Counted from the first letter of the stretch, positions 1 through 10,122 are shown. The stretch is 64,000 nt of DNA from Stutzerimonas stutzeri (GCF_000219605.1 NC_015740.1:1922001-1986000), one strand, 5' to 3'. Numbers and translations are program-made. Notes: generated from the sequence alone by a model not told the origin.

Positions 1-2986
1 GTGAAGCGGAAGCTGTCGGCGGCCCGGCCCGGCACATAGGCCGTCAGCGTGCCGAAGTGATTCGGCCCCAGATAGAAGACGAAGGTGGCGGTGCGGTTCA
101 GCGCCAGCGAACTGATCAGCCGGCCGCCGGCGCCGACGCTCTGGATGCGGTTGTCGCCGGTCCCGGTCTTGCCACCGATGCGCAGCGCGCTGCCATCCTC
201 CTGCTTGAAGGCACCTTGCAGACGTCGCGCCGTGCCGCCTTCGACCACGTTGGCCAGCGCATCCTGCAGCGCCCGTGCGACTTCCACCGGCATCACGCGC
301 TTGCCGGACCCGGCCACGAAGCCCAAGCGCGTCTCGTATGGCGTGCCCTCGGCGAAGTGCAGGTTGTCGATACGCACGCTGGGCAGGCGGACACCGTCGT
401 TGAGGATGATGCCCATCAGCTCGGCCAGCGCGGCCGGCCGGTCTCCGGAACTGCCAAGCGCGGTAGCCAGCGACGGCACAAGGTTGTCGAACGGATAGCC
501 GAGGCGCTGCCAGCGCCGATGGATATCGGTGAAGGCTTCCACCTCCAGCATGATGCGGATGCGACTGTCGCGCGCGCTCTTGTGGCGGCTGCGGAACAGC
601 CAGCCATAGACTTCCTGACGCTCGGCGCGGCTGTCGGCGACCACTTCGGAGAGCGTTGCCTGCGGGTTGGCGATCAGATAGCCGAGCAGCCACAGGTCCA
701 GCGGATGGGTGCGGGCGATATAGGCCTGATCGGGCAGGCTGTAGGCGCCCGGACCGTAACGGGTGTATAGCGAATCGAGTTCCTTCTCGCTTAGCGCCGC
801 ATCCGGCAGGTGCTGCTTGAGGAAGCGGTCGAACACGGCGCGTTCGGCATCCGGCATCAGGTAGCGATGCACGGCAGCCAGGCGTACGGGCGTCGGGCGC
901 ATGCCCTGAAGGAAGGTCTCGATACGCTCGTCGGCGCTCTTGTTGCGGTATTTCTTCCAGAACCGCTGCAGAAACACCGAGCCCTCGCGGTCGGCGAAGC
1001 GGGTCAGGTATTCCTGCCGGCGCGGGTCCTTGTCGTCTCTCAGCAGCTCGGCGCTGTTGATGGTTTCGTAGGTGCTGTAGCTGACCAGGTCGCGCATCAG
1101 GCGCACGAAGGGGAGGTTGATCGACTCGCGCAGCGACTCGCGCACCGTGGGAATGCGCCCGTCGTCTTCGCGGCGGAAGTTGCCGAAGCGGTGCATGCCG
1201 GCGCCGGTGAAGAAGCGCTCGGCCGGGCTCGCCGAGTAGCGGCGCTCCAACGCGGCATCGAGCATGCGCTCCAGGCTGCGATCGCTATTGGTTGCCAGAT
1301 AGTCGATGGCCCAGCGGCTGAGGTTGGCTCGCGCGTCGATCTTGCGCAGTTCGCTCGCGCTGAGTTCGGAATAGCGCTGGTGCAGCTCGGCGATGACTTC
1401 CAGGTAGGTAGTCAGCACCCGCAGCTTGGCCGTCGAGCCCAGTTCCAGCTTGCTGCCTTCGTTGATGTCGAACGGCTGGTTGGTGTTGTCGGTCTGCACC
1501 CGCACATGGAAGCCTTCTTCGCCGCGCTCGAACAACGTGAAGCTGTAGCGCACGTCGCCGGTCTTCTCCGGCGAGAGCATGCGGTCGCCGAACAGACCGA
1601 CCGACTCGGCGAAGGCCGGATCGGCCAGGCGCACCAGGTATTCGCTGATCTGGCTCTGCAGATCACCCTGCAACGACGTACTGGCGGTGAGGTCCAGCCG
1701 GTCCAGGTCATACAGCGGCAGGCCGAGCAGACCGGCCAGGCGCATGCGCGCCACGGTGATGCCCTTGGTGGCTTCCACGGGCTGGATCGCCGCGTCGCGA
1801 TTGGGATTCTGCGCCACGACGCGCTGGCTCAGCGCGGCATCGCGCAGGGCCGTGTCGATGATGCCGCCGTTGGCCAGCAGGCGAATATGGCTGTCGGTCA
1901 GGGCCGCCATTTCCTCGCGGCCCGCGCCCAGGTAATAGGAGGGCCGGCGCTGAGCGATCAGCAGCGACAGCACCTGACGCAGCGCCAGGCCACGGGCCTG
2001 CTGGTCGACCGCTTCCGGGCTGCGCGGATCGAGCAGGCGGTTGACCTCGCGGAAGTCGGCACCGAACCAGAGCCGCAGGCCGTCGGCGATACCGTGCACT
2101 TCGCCGTGACCCGGTGCGGCGGAAAGCGGCACGCTGTTGAGGTAGTCACGCACGATGCGCTGGCGGGTGGCGAGCGTCTGCGGGCCTTCGCGGTAGGTCC
2201 GTACGCTGGCGGAGACCATCTGCCGGATCTTTTCCTGCGGATCACCGGTGCGCCCCTCGGGGGAGTGACGATACTTTTCCACCTGAGTGGCCAGGGTGCT
2301 GCCGCCAGCGGCCTGGCCGCCGAGGCCCAGGCGCTTTTCCAGCTGGCTGATGGCAGCCTTGGTGAACCGTGGCCAGTCCACCGCCGGGTTGGCGTTCGGC
2401 CGGCTGGCGTCGAGCAGGCCACGATCCTCGATGAACAGCAGGCTCATCACCACGAGCGGCGGGATGTCCTCGAAGCGTTCGTAGTACTGACGTGGATAGC
2501 TGTTGGTATAGAGCGGCAGCCCACGGCAGTCGTTGATCGTCAGCCCTGCCTGGGATTCTTCCGGGTAGGGCGGGAAGAAGCCGCGGCTGGTGTAATCCAG
2601 CAGCGCGCGCGAGAAGCGCGCCTGTTCCTCGATGCGGAAATTGCGCTGCACCAGCCGTTCGATGAAATTAGGTAGATCGACGTAACCCAGTCGGCGATCG
2701 AAGGGGCCATCCTCGGGAAACTGGATGCGCGGACTCGGGCCGGGCTTGACGGTGTAATCCAGGTCGGCGGCATAGCGGCTCAGCCACTGCGACTGCCAGC
2801 GTGAACTCTCCAGCTCCTGCCAGCCGAGATAGCCGCCACCGGCCAGCAATGAAACGCCCACGAGCAGCGCCAGCGCCGCGCCGTCTTGCGACGGCCCTTG
2901 CCGGATGTACGGGATGATGCAGGGGAGGGGGCGCGCGTGTTACGCCCATCCTGGGGTGTCTTGTCGGATCGCCATACTGCGCCCAT
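1..2986 (-). CDS. Class A-like penicillin-binding protein (transglycosylase/transpeptidase), 3' end cut by window, N-terminal frameshift
   Basis: Bifunctional peptidoglycan synthase anchored in the inner membrane and acting in the periplasm. The main frame is open from the left edge to about 2939. In order it shows a membrane segment (LLVGVSLLAGGGYLGW), a family 51 glycosyltransferase domain (FIEDRGLLD, then GGSTLATQ), and a transpeptidase domain with GSTAK (SxxK, catalytic Ser), SIN (SxN) and GGKTGTG (KTG). About 980 residues are visible and the C-terminus lies outside the window. The main frame has no usable ATG/GTG/TTG ahead of the membrane segment: upstream it meets a TAA at 2940-2942. 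A plausible basic N-terminus (starting MGAVWRSDK, ATG at 2986) lies in another frame and ends in RRKTA just where the main frame becomes convincing near 2880-2890. A one-base deletion there (real or sequencing error) would join the two. Family assignment is strong; the start and intactness are uncertain. Confidence 0.8.
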
Positions 2987-3179
2987 GTGTGCCTGGCTTC
3001 CTAGCAGTTCTCTACGCCAAGCATAGTCGGCGCGCGGGGCTTAAGCGATGTCCGTTTGACGAACGGAACGGCTCAAGAATGCCCTTGCGCGGGCTGTGGT
3101 TGCCTGTCATCGCCATCGCTCGCTACCGTAGCGCGGGTCAGCAACGAAACGATGGACGCCGGACGATGACGCGACGCAC

Positions 3180-3980
3180 ATGAACGACAAGGATTGGGTC
3201 AGGCGCCCGCATGAACCGGGGCGGCTCGAACGACTGGAGGCCTACTTCGCCGGTTACGGATTCGCTCCTCACCGGCACGACACCTATGCCATCGGTTGTA
3301 CGCTGGCGGGCCAGCATCGTTTCAACTACCGCAAGTGCGCGCGCCACAGCCTGCCGGGCGACACCTTCGTGCTGCATCCGGACGAGCTGCACGATGGCGA
3401 GGCCGGTAATGAAGCGGGGTTCCGCTACCGCATCGTCTACATCGAGCCCGCCTTGTTGCAGGGCCCGCTGGGCGGCCAGCCGCTGCCCTTCATCGACGAA
3501 GGCGTATCCCGCGACCCGCGCCTGCAGCGAGCCATTAGCAGCCTGTTGCAGTGTCTGGACCGGCCACTCGAGGGGTTGGAGGAAGAGGATGCGCTATACG
3601 ACCTCGCTCAGGTAATGGCCTCGATCGCCGGGACGAAGGGGCGGCGGCGCAGCGTCGATTTCCGCGCGGCCGAGCGGGCCCGGGATTACATCCACGAATT
3701 TCTGACTCAGCCCGTCAGCCTCGATGAGCTGGAGCGGGTGTCAGGCCGTGATCGCTGGAGCCTGTCGCGGGATTTCCGCGCGCTGTTCGGCACCAGCCCT
3801 TATCGTTATCTGACGCTGCGGCGGCTCGACCAGGTTCGCCGCCTGCTGCTCGGAGCAATCTCGCCCAGCGAGGCCGCGCTGATCGCCGGTTTCGCCGATC
3901 AGAGTCACATGAGCCGCCAGTTCAAACAGGCCTATGGGCTTTCGCCGGGGCATTGGCTGCGGCTGATCCGCCCATCCTGA
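3180..3980 (+). CDS. AraC family transcriptional regulator
   Basis: DNA-binding regulator of 266 residues. The N-terminal half is a cupin-like sensing domain (PHRHDTYAIG, then LPGDTFVLHPDELHDG, typical of the AraC_binding fold). The C-terminal 105 residues form the double helix-turn-helix, with DELERVSGRDRWSLSRDFRALFG as first helix pair (quoted as key residues) and the SHMSRQFKQAYGLSPG signature at the end. It sits 86 bases upstream of azlC in the same orientation. AraC genes beside azlCD are common, so control of the exporter is likely. The ligand is unknown. No strong ribosome binding site is visible before the ATG. Confidence 0.88.
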   Translation: MNDKDWVRRPHEPGRLERLEAYFAGYGFAPHRHDTYAIGCTLAGQHRFNYRKCARHSLPGDTFVLHPDELHDGEAGNEAGFRYRIVYIEPALLQGPLGGQPLPFIDEGVSRDPRLQRAISSLLQCLDRPLEGLEEEDALYDLAQVMASIAGTKGRRRSVDFRAAERARDYIHEFLTQPVSLDELERVSGRDRWSLSRDFRALFGTSPYRYLTLRRLDQVRRLLLGAISPSEAALIAGFADQSHMSRQFKQAYGLSPGHWLRLIRPS

Positions 3981-3991
3981 ACCACCTCGTC

Positions 3992-4005
3992 TGCACGATC
4001 GTGCA
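3992..4005. promoter_or_regulatory. Candidate operator palindrome ahead of azlC
   Basis: TGCACGATCGTGCA is a perfect 14-base palindrome in the 86-base gap between the AraC gene and azlC. A further half-site (TTCGTGCAGC) lies about 45 bases downstream. It could be a regulator binding site or merely a hairpin in the transcript. Function is inferred from position only. Confidence 0.35.
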
Positions 4006-4066
4006 AGACCCTTCCGCGCGGCACGACCGAGACTGGCCGTGACAGGTTCGTGCAGCGGGGTTTCAA

Positions 4067-4792
4067 GTGACAGAGGCAACGGAAGATTTCGCTCGACTGC
4101 AGGGGCGTCGTGCGGCGAGCCTGGCTGGCTATCGACGTGCTTTGCCGGCCGCGCTTTCGGTCATGCCGGTTGGCATGCTGTTCGGCATATTGGCGGCGCG
4201 TTCCGATTGGTCGTGGTGGGAGGTGCTGCTGGTCGGTTTGCTCGGCTTTACCGGCAGCGGTCAGTTTGCCGCTTTGCCGCTCAGCGAGGGCGGCGCAGGC
4301 TTTCTGACCCTGCTGCTGGTCACGGCCTCGATCAACAGCCGCTACGTGCCCATGGCGCTCACCACGGTAGACCGCCTGCCGGAACGAGCGCTGGATCGCG
4401 CCTGCTGCGCGCACATGCTCGGCGACGAGGCTTACGCCAGCGAGCGTGACGACGATGGGCCCGGCGTGGTGCTGCGCCTTCGCCTGATGATTTTCCTCGC
4501 CTGGGTGCTGACCGGCGTGCTGGGTGCGTTGCTGAGCCGCGCACTGCCTACAGCCTGGCTCGGCGACGATCTGAATCTCGCCTTCCCGGCGAGTGCAGTG
4601 TTGCTGTATCTGGCCATGTCGCAGCTCAGGAGCCGGATCGGTTCGTTGCAGCACGATCGGCAGATGGCGTTGATGCGGATCGCGTTCGTTGTCGCAGGGG
4701 CGAGTGGGCTGATCCTGCTGCTCGGGCCGGTGTATTTCTGGGTCCCCGGCGTGCTGCTGGCGACCTGGCTGCTGGGCAGGCGTCGGTCATGA
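4067..4792 (+). CDS. azlC: AzlC family branched-chain amino acid exporter, large subunit
   Basis: Inner-membrane protein of 241 residues, the large partner of the AzlC/AzlD (BrnFE-like) exporter of branched-chain or related amino acids. The N-terminal signature FRSCR-type region is replaced by the usual ALPAALSVMPVGMLFG, followed by GFTGSGQFAALPL and TASINSRYVPMAL, all characteristic of AzlC. Several hydrophobic helices follow. It starts with GTG after a GGGG-rich sequence and overlaps azlD by four bases (ATGA), so the two are translationally coupled. Substrate is inferred from family only. Confidence 0.88.
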   Translation: MTEATEDFARLQGRRAASLAGYRRALPAALSVMPVGMLFGILAARSDWSWWEVLLVGLLGFTGSGQFAALPLSEGGAGFLTLLLVTASINSRYVPMALTTVDRLPERALDRACCAHMLGDEAYASERDDDGPGVVLRLRLMIFLAWVLTGVLGALLSRALPTAWLGDDLNLAFPASAVLLYLAMSQLRSRIGSLQHDRQMALMRIAFVVAGASGLILLLGPVYFWVPGVLLATWLLGRRRS

Positions 4793-5100
4793 ACGATGCA
4801 GCGCTGGTCGCCATGGCTGCCCTTTCGACCACCAGCGTGCTGGTGCGCATAGTGCCCGCATTCGTTCGCCTCTCGCTGGGCGAACGGGGGCTGCACCTGG
4901 TCGGACAGGTGATGCCGATGGCCGTGTTCGTCAATCTCGCCGTGTATGTCGTCTACAGCGAAATCGGCAGCTCACCCGTGGCCGGCGGGCTGGCGCTGAT
5001 GGCTGTCGCGGTGCTAGCCGTGCAGGGGCGCATCGGGTTGATGGGCAGCACGCTGCTGGCGGCTGCCATCTACTATCTGCTGGCCAGCCACCTGGCCTGA
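4789..5100 (+). CDS. azlD: AzlD family transporter small subunit
   Basis: Small hydrophobic protein of 103 residues, the partner of AzlC in the inner membrane. It shows the family pattern VRIVPAFVRLSLGERG near the N-terminus, followed by three hydrophobic stretches. The ATG overlaps the azlC stop (ATGA). Length matches the family (about 100-110). Confidence 0.88.
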   Translation: MNDAALVAMAALSTTSVLVRIVPAFVRLSLGERGLHLVGQVMPMAVFVNLAVYVVYSEIGSSPVAGGLALMAVAVLAVQGRIGLMGSTLLAAAIYYLLASHLA

Positions 5101-5105
5101 GCGGC

Positions 5106-5774
5106 TCAGAACCAGCGATCGTTGCGTTTGCGGCCACGGGTCAACGACGGCAGGATCAGGCCCACCAGCAACCCGGCACCGGCAATGCTGCCGCCGTAGA
5201 CCATGTACTGCATGAGGACCTGCTTGTTCTCGTCACCGAGGCGGGCCTGGGTGGCGCGCAGTTCCGACTGTGCTTCGGTCAGTGCCGTCTCGAGGGTCAT
5301 GCGCCGGGCTTCGAGCTCGTCGATCAGCGCCTTGCGCGAATCCAGGGTTTCCTGCATGCCCTGCACGCGGACCTTCCAACTGTCGTCGATGGTCTTGAGC
5401 TGCTCGCTGAGTTCGGCGACCTGCTGCTCAAGTTGCGGCAGACGCTCGGCCTGGCCGGGCACTTCCTGCAGCTCCCTGCTGGGAATCCACACGGTGCTGC
5501 CCGATTCGGAGCGTACCTGGCTGTAGTCACCCTGGGTGCTGATCAACTCGACCTTCTGGCCAGAGGTCAGGGTGCCGACGATGCGATAGCCATCGGTGGG
5601 ACCACTGCGAACGAAAGTATTCAGACTGTCACTGACCCAGCGAGCGTTGCTGTCATTGTTTTCCTGGGCATGGATCGGCGTTGTGGCCAGCAGCGCGCCA
5701 AACAGGCCGGCGCCGATGAAATGGCGCGAAGTGAAGCGGGAAAGCAAGGCAGAAAGATGAAGAGATATGGACAT
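5106..5774 (-). CDS. TIGR04211-type SH3 domain protein, membrane anchored
   Basis: Protein of 222 residues. A signal peptide ends near TTPIHAQE. A bacterial SH3 domain follows (WVSDSLNTFVRSGPTDGYRIVG ... WIPSRELQ), then a long coiled coil rich in Glu/Gln/Leu (about 100-190) and a C-terminal membrane helix (YGGSIAGAGLLVGLILPSL) with the basic tail RGRKR. This layout matches the SH3 family TIGR04211, related to E. coli YgiM, probably a periplasmic cell-envelope protein tethered by its C-terminus. The ATG at 5774 is chosen because it precedes the signal peptide; an upstream in-frame ATG at 5930 would add a non-signal extension. It converges on azlD with a 5-base gap. Confidence 0.88.
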   Translation of the reverse strand: MSISLHLSALLSRFTSRHFIGAGLFGALLATTPIHAQENNDSNARWVSDSLNTFVRSGPTDGYRIVGTLTSGQKVELISTQGDYSQVRSESGSTVWIPSRELQEVPGQAERLPQLEQQVAELSEQLKTIDDSWKVRVQGMQETLDSRKALIDELEARRMTLETALTEAQSELRATQARLGDENKQVLMQYMVYGGSIAGAGLLVGLILPSLTRGRKRNDRWF

Positions 5775-6206
5775 GAAAGATTCGCGATATTGGAAGAAGA
5801 ATAAGTCCCCGGGGCGGGGCAGTGGGGTTGGCTGCACCTGGCCCCGCTGGGGCGCTGTCGAATACCGGACGACAGGCACATCGGAAACAGCCGGGCGGGT
5901 CGGTTGACCGCAGCCGGGCGCGCGAAGCACAGCGCGCCTTCAACGGAGCGCACAGCTGCCGCTCCGTATGGTGCATCAGCAGAATGACAGCCCACCGCGG
6001 GGAAAGTTCAGGCATGCCAGCGCAGCCGATAGGCGGCACGACATGGAGGGCAGGCGAGGCAACAGGCGCACTGGCCGACTCGACGTCATGCCTCGTGGTT
6101 GCGACTGCCGGTGTGCAAAACCCGGTCGTTTCTGGTCTGATTGCCGGCATTACATGACGGGTAGTGGTCCGCCCCTGGTCAAGGCTATGGAAGAGGGGGA
6201 GCAGCT
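5775..6206. other. Intergenic region between divergent genes, nothing convincing seen
   Basis: About 430 bases separate the divergent SH3 and histidine kinase genes. Open frames here lack family resemblance and are read as chance. I see small GC-rich hairpins but no clear operator, RNA gene or terminator. Promoters for both flanking genes must lie here but I could not pick convincing boxes. Confidence 0.5.
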
Positions 6207-6233
6207 CTGGAAAATCTTACCCGCGAGGAGCTC

Positions 6234-8699
6234 GTGGCCGAGGTGGTGCGCTTGCGCGCAGCGCTGGAGGAGCGCGCCATCGGCGACACCGAGGTGCGCT
6301 ATCGCCTGGCGGCCAAGGCAACCAACGATGCCGTCTGGGATTGGGACCTGGACAGCGATCATGTGCTCTGGAACGACGCGCTGGAGCAGGCCTACGGCCA
6401 TCCGCTGGCCAGCATCGAGTGCACCGGCGACTGGTGGCTGGCGCACATCCACCCGGACGACCGCGGCCGCATCGACGCTTCGATTCATGCCGTACTCGAT
6501 GGCGGCCAGACTGCCTGGAACGACGAATATCGCTTCCGCCGTGTGGATGGCTCCTATGCGGAGATTCTCGATCGAGGCCATGTGATCCGTGACGAGCACG
6601 GGCGCGCCGTACGCATGATCGGTGCGATGCTCGACCTGACCCGCGTGCGTGCCGCCGAAGCGGCATTGCGCCAGAGCGAGGAGCGCTTCAGCGCTATCCT
6701 GCAGACCATCGAAGCCGCCTTCGCCATCGTCCAGGTCAAGTTCGACGCCGATGATCGGCCGGTGGACTACCAGTTCGTCGAGGTCAATCCGGCGTTCGAG
6801 CGGCAGACCGGCGTCGACCTGCACGGCAAATGGGTGACCGAATTCGCGCCGGAGCTGGAACGGTTCTGGTTCGATGCCTATGGCCACGTCGCCAAGACCG
6901 GCGAGCCGGCCAGCTTCGAAAGTTACGCGCAAGCGTTCGGTCGCTGGTTCGATGTGCGGGCGGTCCGGGTAGGTGCGCCGGCAGACCGCCGCATCGCCAT
7001 TCTCTTCAACGACGTCACCCAGCGGCACGATGCCGAGGATCGCCTGCGCGTCAGCGAGTCCCTGGCGCGCGAGAACGTCCAGCGCGTCCAGCTGGCGCTG
7101 GCGGCCGGGGCCATCATCGGCACCTGGAACTGGGATCTGCGGACCGACCGGTTCACCGTCGACGAGGGTTTCGCCCGTGGGTTCGGCCTGGACCCGGCGC
7201 TGGGGCGCGAGAGGCTGAGCCTGGAGCAGATCATCACTAGCGTGCACCCGGAGGATCGCCCCGGACTGATCGCTGCCATCGACGAAGTCATTGCCCGTGG
7301 CGGAGCCTACGCCCATCAGTATCGGGTCCGCCGTGCCGACGGTCGTTACTACTGGATCGAAGCCAACGGCCGCGTCGACCACTCGCCGGAAGGCATCGCG
7401 CTGAGCTTTCCGGGCGTGCTGATCGATGTGGAAGACCGACGCTCCATCGAGGCCGAACGCGACCGTGCCACCGCGGCGCTGCGCGCTCTGAACGATACCC
7501 TGGAGCTGCGCGTCGCCGAGCGCACGGCCGAGCTGATCCATGCCGAGGAAAAACTGCGTCAGTCGCAGAAAATGGAGGCGGTCGGTCAGCTCACCGGCGG
7601 GCTGGCACATGACTTCAACAACCTGCTGGCCGGCATCAGCGGTGCGCTGGATCTGATGGGCATGCGGATCGCCCAGGGGCGGCTTAACGATATCGACAAG
7701 TACATGCTGGCCGCACAGAGCGCGGCCAAGCGCGCCGCCGCGCTGACCCATCGGCTGCTGGCGTTCTCACGCCGGCAGACGCTCGATCCGCGGCCGTTGG
7801 ACGTGAACCTGCTGGTCGAAGGCATGACCGAGCTGATCCAGCGCACGGTCGGGCCGAGCATTCTGGTCGAGACCGTCAGTGCTCCCGACCTCTGGCCGGC
7901 ATCGGTGGATGCCAGCCAGCTGGAGAACGCCATCCTCAATCTGTGCATCAATTCGCGCGATGCCATGCCGGACGGCGGTCGTATCATCATCGAGACGGCA
8001 AACCAGTGGCTGGACGCGGAGGCGGCGCTGGCCAACGACCTGCCGGCCGGTGAATACCTGTCGTTGACGGTGACCGACACCGGTACCGGGATGGCGCCTG
8101 GCGTGATCGCCAAGGCGTTCGACCCCTTCTTCACCACCAAGCCGATCGGCGAGGGCACCGGCCTCGGCCTTTCGATGATCTACGGGTTCGCCAAGCAGTC
8201 CGGCGGACAGGTGCGTATCAGTTCGGAACCGGGCAAAGGCACGTCGATGTGTATTCATCTACCGCGCTATCACGGCGAGGCGGGTGCCAGCACTGCGGCC
8301 CCGGTGCAGTCGGCCGCAGCGCTCACCGGCTCCTGCGGGACGATCCTCATCGTCGATGATGAGCCGACGGTACGGCTGCTGCTGACCGACGTGCTGGGTG
8401 ATCTGGGCTACACCCTGATCGAGGCGGCTGACAGCCTCACCGGGTTGAAGCTGCTGCAGTCGGATGTCGGTATCGACCTGCTGATCACCGATGTCGGCCT
8501 GCCGGGGGGCATGAACGGGCGGCAGATGGCCGATGCCGGGCGGGAGGTGCGCCCCGGCCTGAAGACCCTGTTCATCACCGGCTATGCGGAAAGCGCGGCG
8601 CTGGGCAACAGCTCTCTCGGTGCCGGAATGCAGGTGCTGACCAAGCCGTTCTCCATCGACATCCTTGCCACCCGGGTGCTCGAGCTTTTACGCGGCTAG
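6234..8699 (+). CDS. PAS-domain hybrid sensor histidine kinase/response regulator
   Basis: Cytoplasmic hybrid two-component kinase of about 821 residues with no obvious membrane segment. In order: PAS_3 domain (about 20-140, with the HIHPDDR motif), a second PAS (about 145-265), a third PAS_3 (about 285-395, VHPEDR), a short coiled coil, HisKA with phospho-acceptor in GLAHDFNNLL (His near 458), an HATPase with NSRDAMPDGG (N box) and GTGLGLSM (G box), and a C-terminal receiver (about 700-821: VDDE, phospho-Asp in LLITDVGLP near 752, Lys in TKPF). The GTG at 6234 follows GAGGAG by only three bases. A CTG 27 bases upstream (6207) follows a better-spaced GAAGAGGGGGAG and would add ENLTREEL, so the true start may be there. 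Signal and partners are unknown. Confidence 0.88.
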   Translation: MAEVVRLRAALEERAIGDTEVRYRLAAKATNDAVWDWDLDSDHVLWNDALEQAYGHPLASIECTGDWWLAHIHPDDRGRIDASIHAVLDGGQTAWNDEYRFRRVDGSYAEILDRGHVIRDEHGRAVRMIGAMLDLTRVRAAEAALRQSEERFSAILQTIEAAFAIVQVKFDADDRPVDYQFVEVNPAFERQTGVDLHGKWVTEFAPELERFWFDAYGHVAKTGEPASFESYAQAFGRWFDVRAVRVGAPADRRIAILFNDVTQRHDAEDRLRVSESLARENVQRVQLALAAGAIIGTWNWDLRTDRFTVDEGFARGFGLDPALGRERLSLEQIITSVHPEDRPGLIAAIDEVIARGGAYAHQYRVRRADGRYYWIEANGRVDHSPEGIALSFPGVLIDVEDRRSIEAERDRATAALRALNDTLELRVAERTAELIHAEEKLRQSQKMEAVGQLTGGLAHDFNNLLAGISGALDLMGMRIAQGRLNDIDKYMLAAQSAAKRAAALTHRLLAFSRRQTLDPRPLDVNLLVEGMTELIQRTVGPSILVETVSAPDLWPASVDASQLENAILNLCINSRDAMPDGGRIIIETANQWLDAEAALANDLPAGEYLSLTVTDTGTGMAPGVIAKAFDPFFTTKPIGEGTGLGLSMIYGFAKQSGGQVRISSEPGKGTSMCIHLPRYHGEAGASTAAPVQSAAALTGSCGTILIVDDEPTVRLLLTDVLGDLGYTLIEAADSLTGLKLLQSDVGIDLLITDVGLPGGMNGRQMADAGREVRPGLKTLFITGYAESAALGNSSLGAGMQVLTKPFSIDILATRVLELLRG

Positions 8700-8737
8700 G
8701 CGCTTGCTGCCTGCCACATAGCCTCTCGCTCTGCTCA

Positions 8738-8760
8738 CGGGCCGCCGGTCGGACGGCCCG
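8738..8760 (+). terminator. Rho-independent terminator after the hybrid kinase gene
   Basis: A CGGGCCG/CGGCCCG stem with a nine-base loop starts about 40 bases after the kinase stop and is followed by TTCTCCTTT. It separates the kinase from the potassium uptake pair. Confidence 0.6.
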
Positions 8761-8793
8761 TTCTCCTTTCCCGGATCTGTTGGCGCGGGTCGA

Positions 8794-10122
8794 ATGAAAT
8801 CATTGCTGCACCCAGGCAGGACCGTTGCTCTCGTTTTTCTGTTCGCCATCCTCTGCGGCACAGCGCTGCTCTCGTTATCCATAGCCCATGCCAGCGGCGA
8901 GACCGGCCCGTTGCTCACGGCCTTCTTCACCGCTGTCTCGGCGGTCTGCGTCACCGGTCTGGTGGTGGTCGATACGGGCACCTACTTGTCGACCTTCGGC
9001 CAGGTCGTGATCATGGCGCTGTTCCAGCTCGGTGGCTTCGGCATGATGACCCTGGCGACCCTGCTGGGCTTGCTGGTCAACCGTTCGTTCCGCTTGCGCG
9101 CCAAGCTGATCGCGCAGGCCGAGTCCCATGTACTGGGGCTGGGCGACATCAGCAGCGTGGCGAAACTGGTGCTGGTCGTCACGCTGGTGATGGAGCTGGC
9201 GGTCATGCTGCTGCTGACCCTGCGCCTGCATCTGTCGTACGGGCTTGGCTGGGGCGAGGCCGCCTGGAGCGGTCTGTTCCATTCCGTATCGGCGTTCAAC
9301 AATGCCGGCTTCTCCATCCACGTCGATGGCCTTGTGCGCTACGCCACCGATGGATTCATCCTGCTGCCGGTGATGAGCGCGATCATTATCGGCGGTATCG
9401 GCTTCCCCGTACTCAACGACCTGCGCCGCAGGTGGTCGGACCCTCGGCACTGGTCGTTGCACACCAAGCTGACGCTGTCGGGGACAGCAGTGCTGCTGGT
9501 GGGCGGTTTCATGGCAGTGCTGCTGTTCGAGTGGTCCAATCCGGGTACGCTCGGTCCAATGGCCTGGGCCGACAAGCTTCTTTCGGCAGCCTTCGTTTCG
9601 GTCTCGGCGCGTACGGCCGGTTTCAATGCGCTCGATATCGGCGCGCTGACCCATGAGAGCTGGGCGCTGCACTATTTCCTGATGTTCATCGGTGGCGGCA
9701 GTGCCGGTACTGCCGGTGGGGTGAAGGTCGGAACCGTGGCCATCCTGGCGCTGCTGGTGATCGCCGAGATCCGCGGCAGGGCCGACACCGAAGCGTTCGG
9801 CCGCCGGGTCGGCAGTTCGGCCCAGCGCCAGGCGATCACCGTGCTGGTGCTGGGGAGCGCCATGGTCGTGCTCGGTACGCTGGTCATCCTGCGTGACACC
9901 GACATTCCCACCGATCAGGTGATCTTCGAAGTCATTTCCGCATTCGGCACCGTCGGCCTGTCCACCGGTATCACCGCCGATCTGCCGGAGACCAGCCAGC
10001 TGATGCTGACGCTGCTCATGTACGTCGGCCGGGTCGGCACCATCACCCTGGCCGCCTCGCTCGCGCTGGGCGAGCACCGCATGCCTTACCGCTATCCGGA
10101 GGAGCACCCAATTGTTGGCTAA
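8794..10122 (+). CDS. TrkH/KtrB family potassium uptake membrane subunit
   Basis: Ion-conducting inner-membrane subunit of 442 residues. The four M-P-M repeats can be followed by their selectivity-filter segments: VCVTGLVVVDTG, SAFNNAGFSIH, SARTAGFNALD and SAFGTVGLSTG, each with the conserved filter glycine. A glycine-rich stretch (GGGSAGTAGGVKVG) lies in the third repeat, as in KtrB. Length matches KtrB-type proteins (about 440-450) rather than the longer TrkH. It overlaps the downstream regulatory subunit by 11 bases. Uptake is probably K+ driven by Na+ or H+ gradient; the coupling ion is not evident. Confidence 0.92.
   Translation: MKSLLHPGRTVALVFLFAILCGTALLSLSIAHASGETGPLLTAFFTAVSAVCVTGLVVVDTGTYLSTFGQVVIMALFQLGGFGMMTLATLLGLLVNRSFRLRAKLIAQAESHVLGLGDISSVAKLVLVVTLVMELAVMLLLTLRLHLSYGLGWGEAAWSGLFHSVSAFNNAGFSIHVDGLVRYATDGFILLPVMSAIIIGGIGFPVLNDLRRRWSDPRHWSLHTKLTLSGTAVLLVGGFMAVLLFEWSNPGTLGPMAWADKLLSAAFVSVSARTAGFNALDIGALTHESWALHYFLMFIGGGSAGTAGGVKVGTVAILALLVIAEIRGRADTEAFGRRVGSSAQRQAITVLVLGSAMVVLGTLVILRDTDIPTDQVIFEVISAFGTVGLSTGITADLPETSQLMLTLLMYVGRVGTITLAASLALGEHRMPYRYPEEHPIVG

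Noticed and set aside
810..2675. 621-codon open frame on the plus strand opposite the penicillin-binding protein
   Set aside because: It is the antisense of a strongly recognised gene, lacks domain signatures and is rich in the residues expected from GC-rich shadow frames.
6150..7751. 533-codon minus-strand open frame opposite the first hybrid kinase
   Set aside because: Antisense of PAS/HisKA coding sequence and without recognisable motifs.
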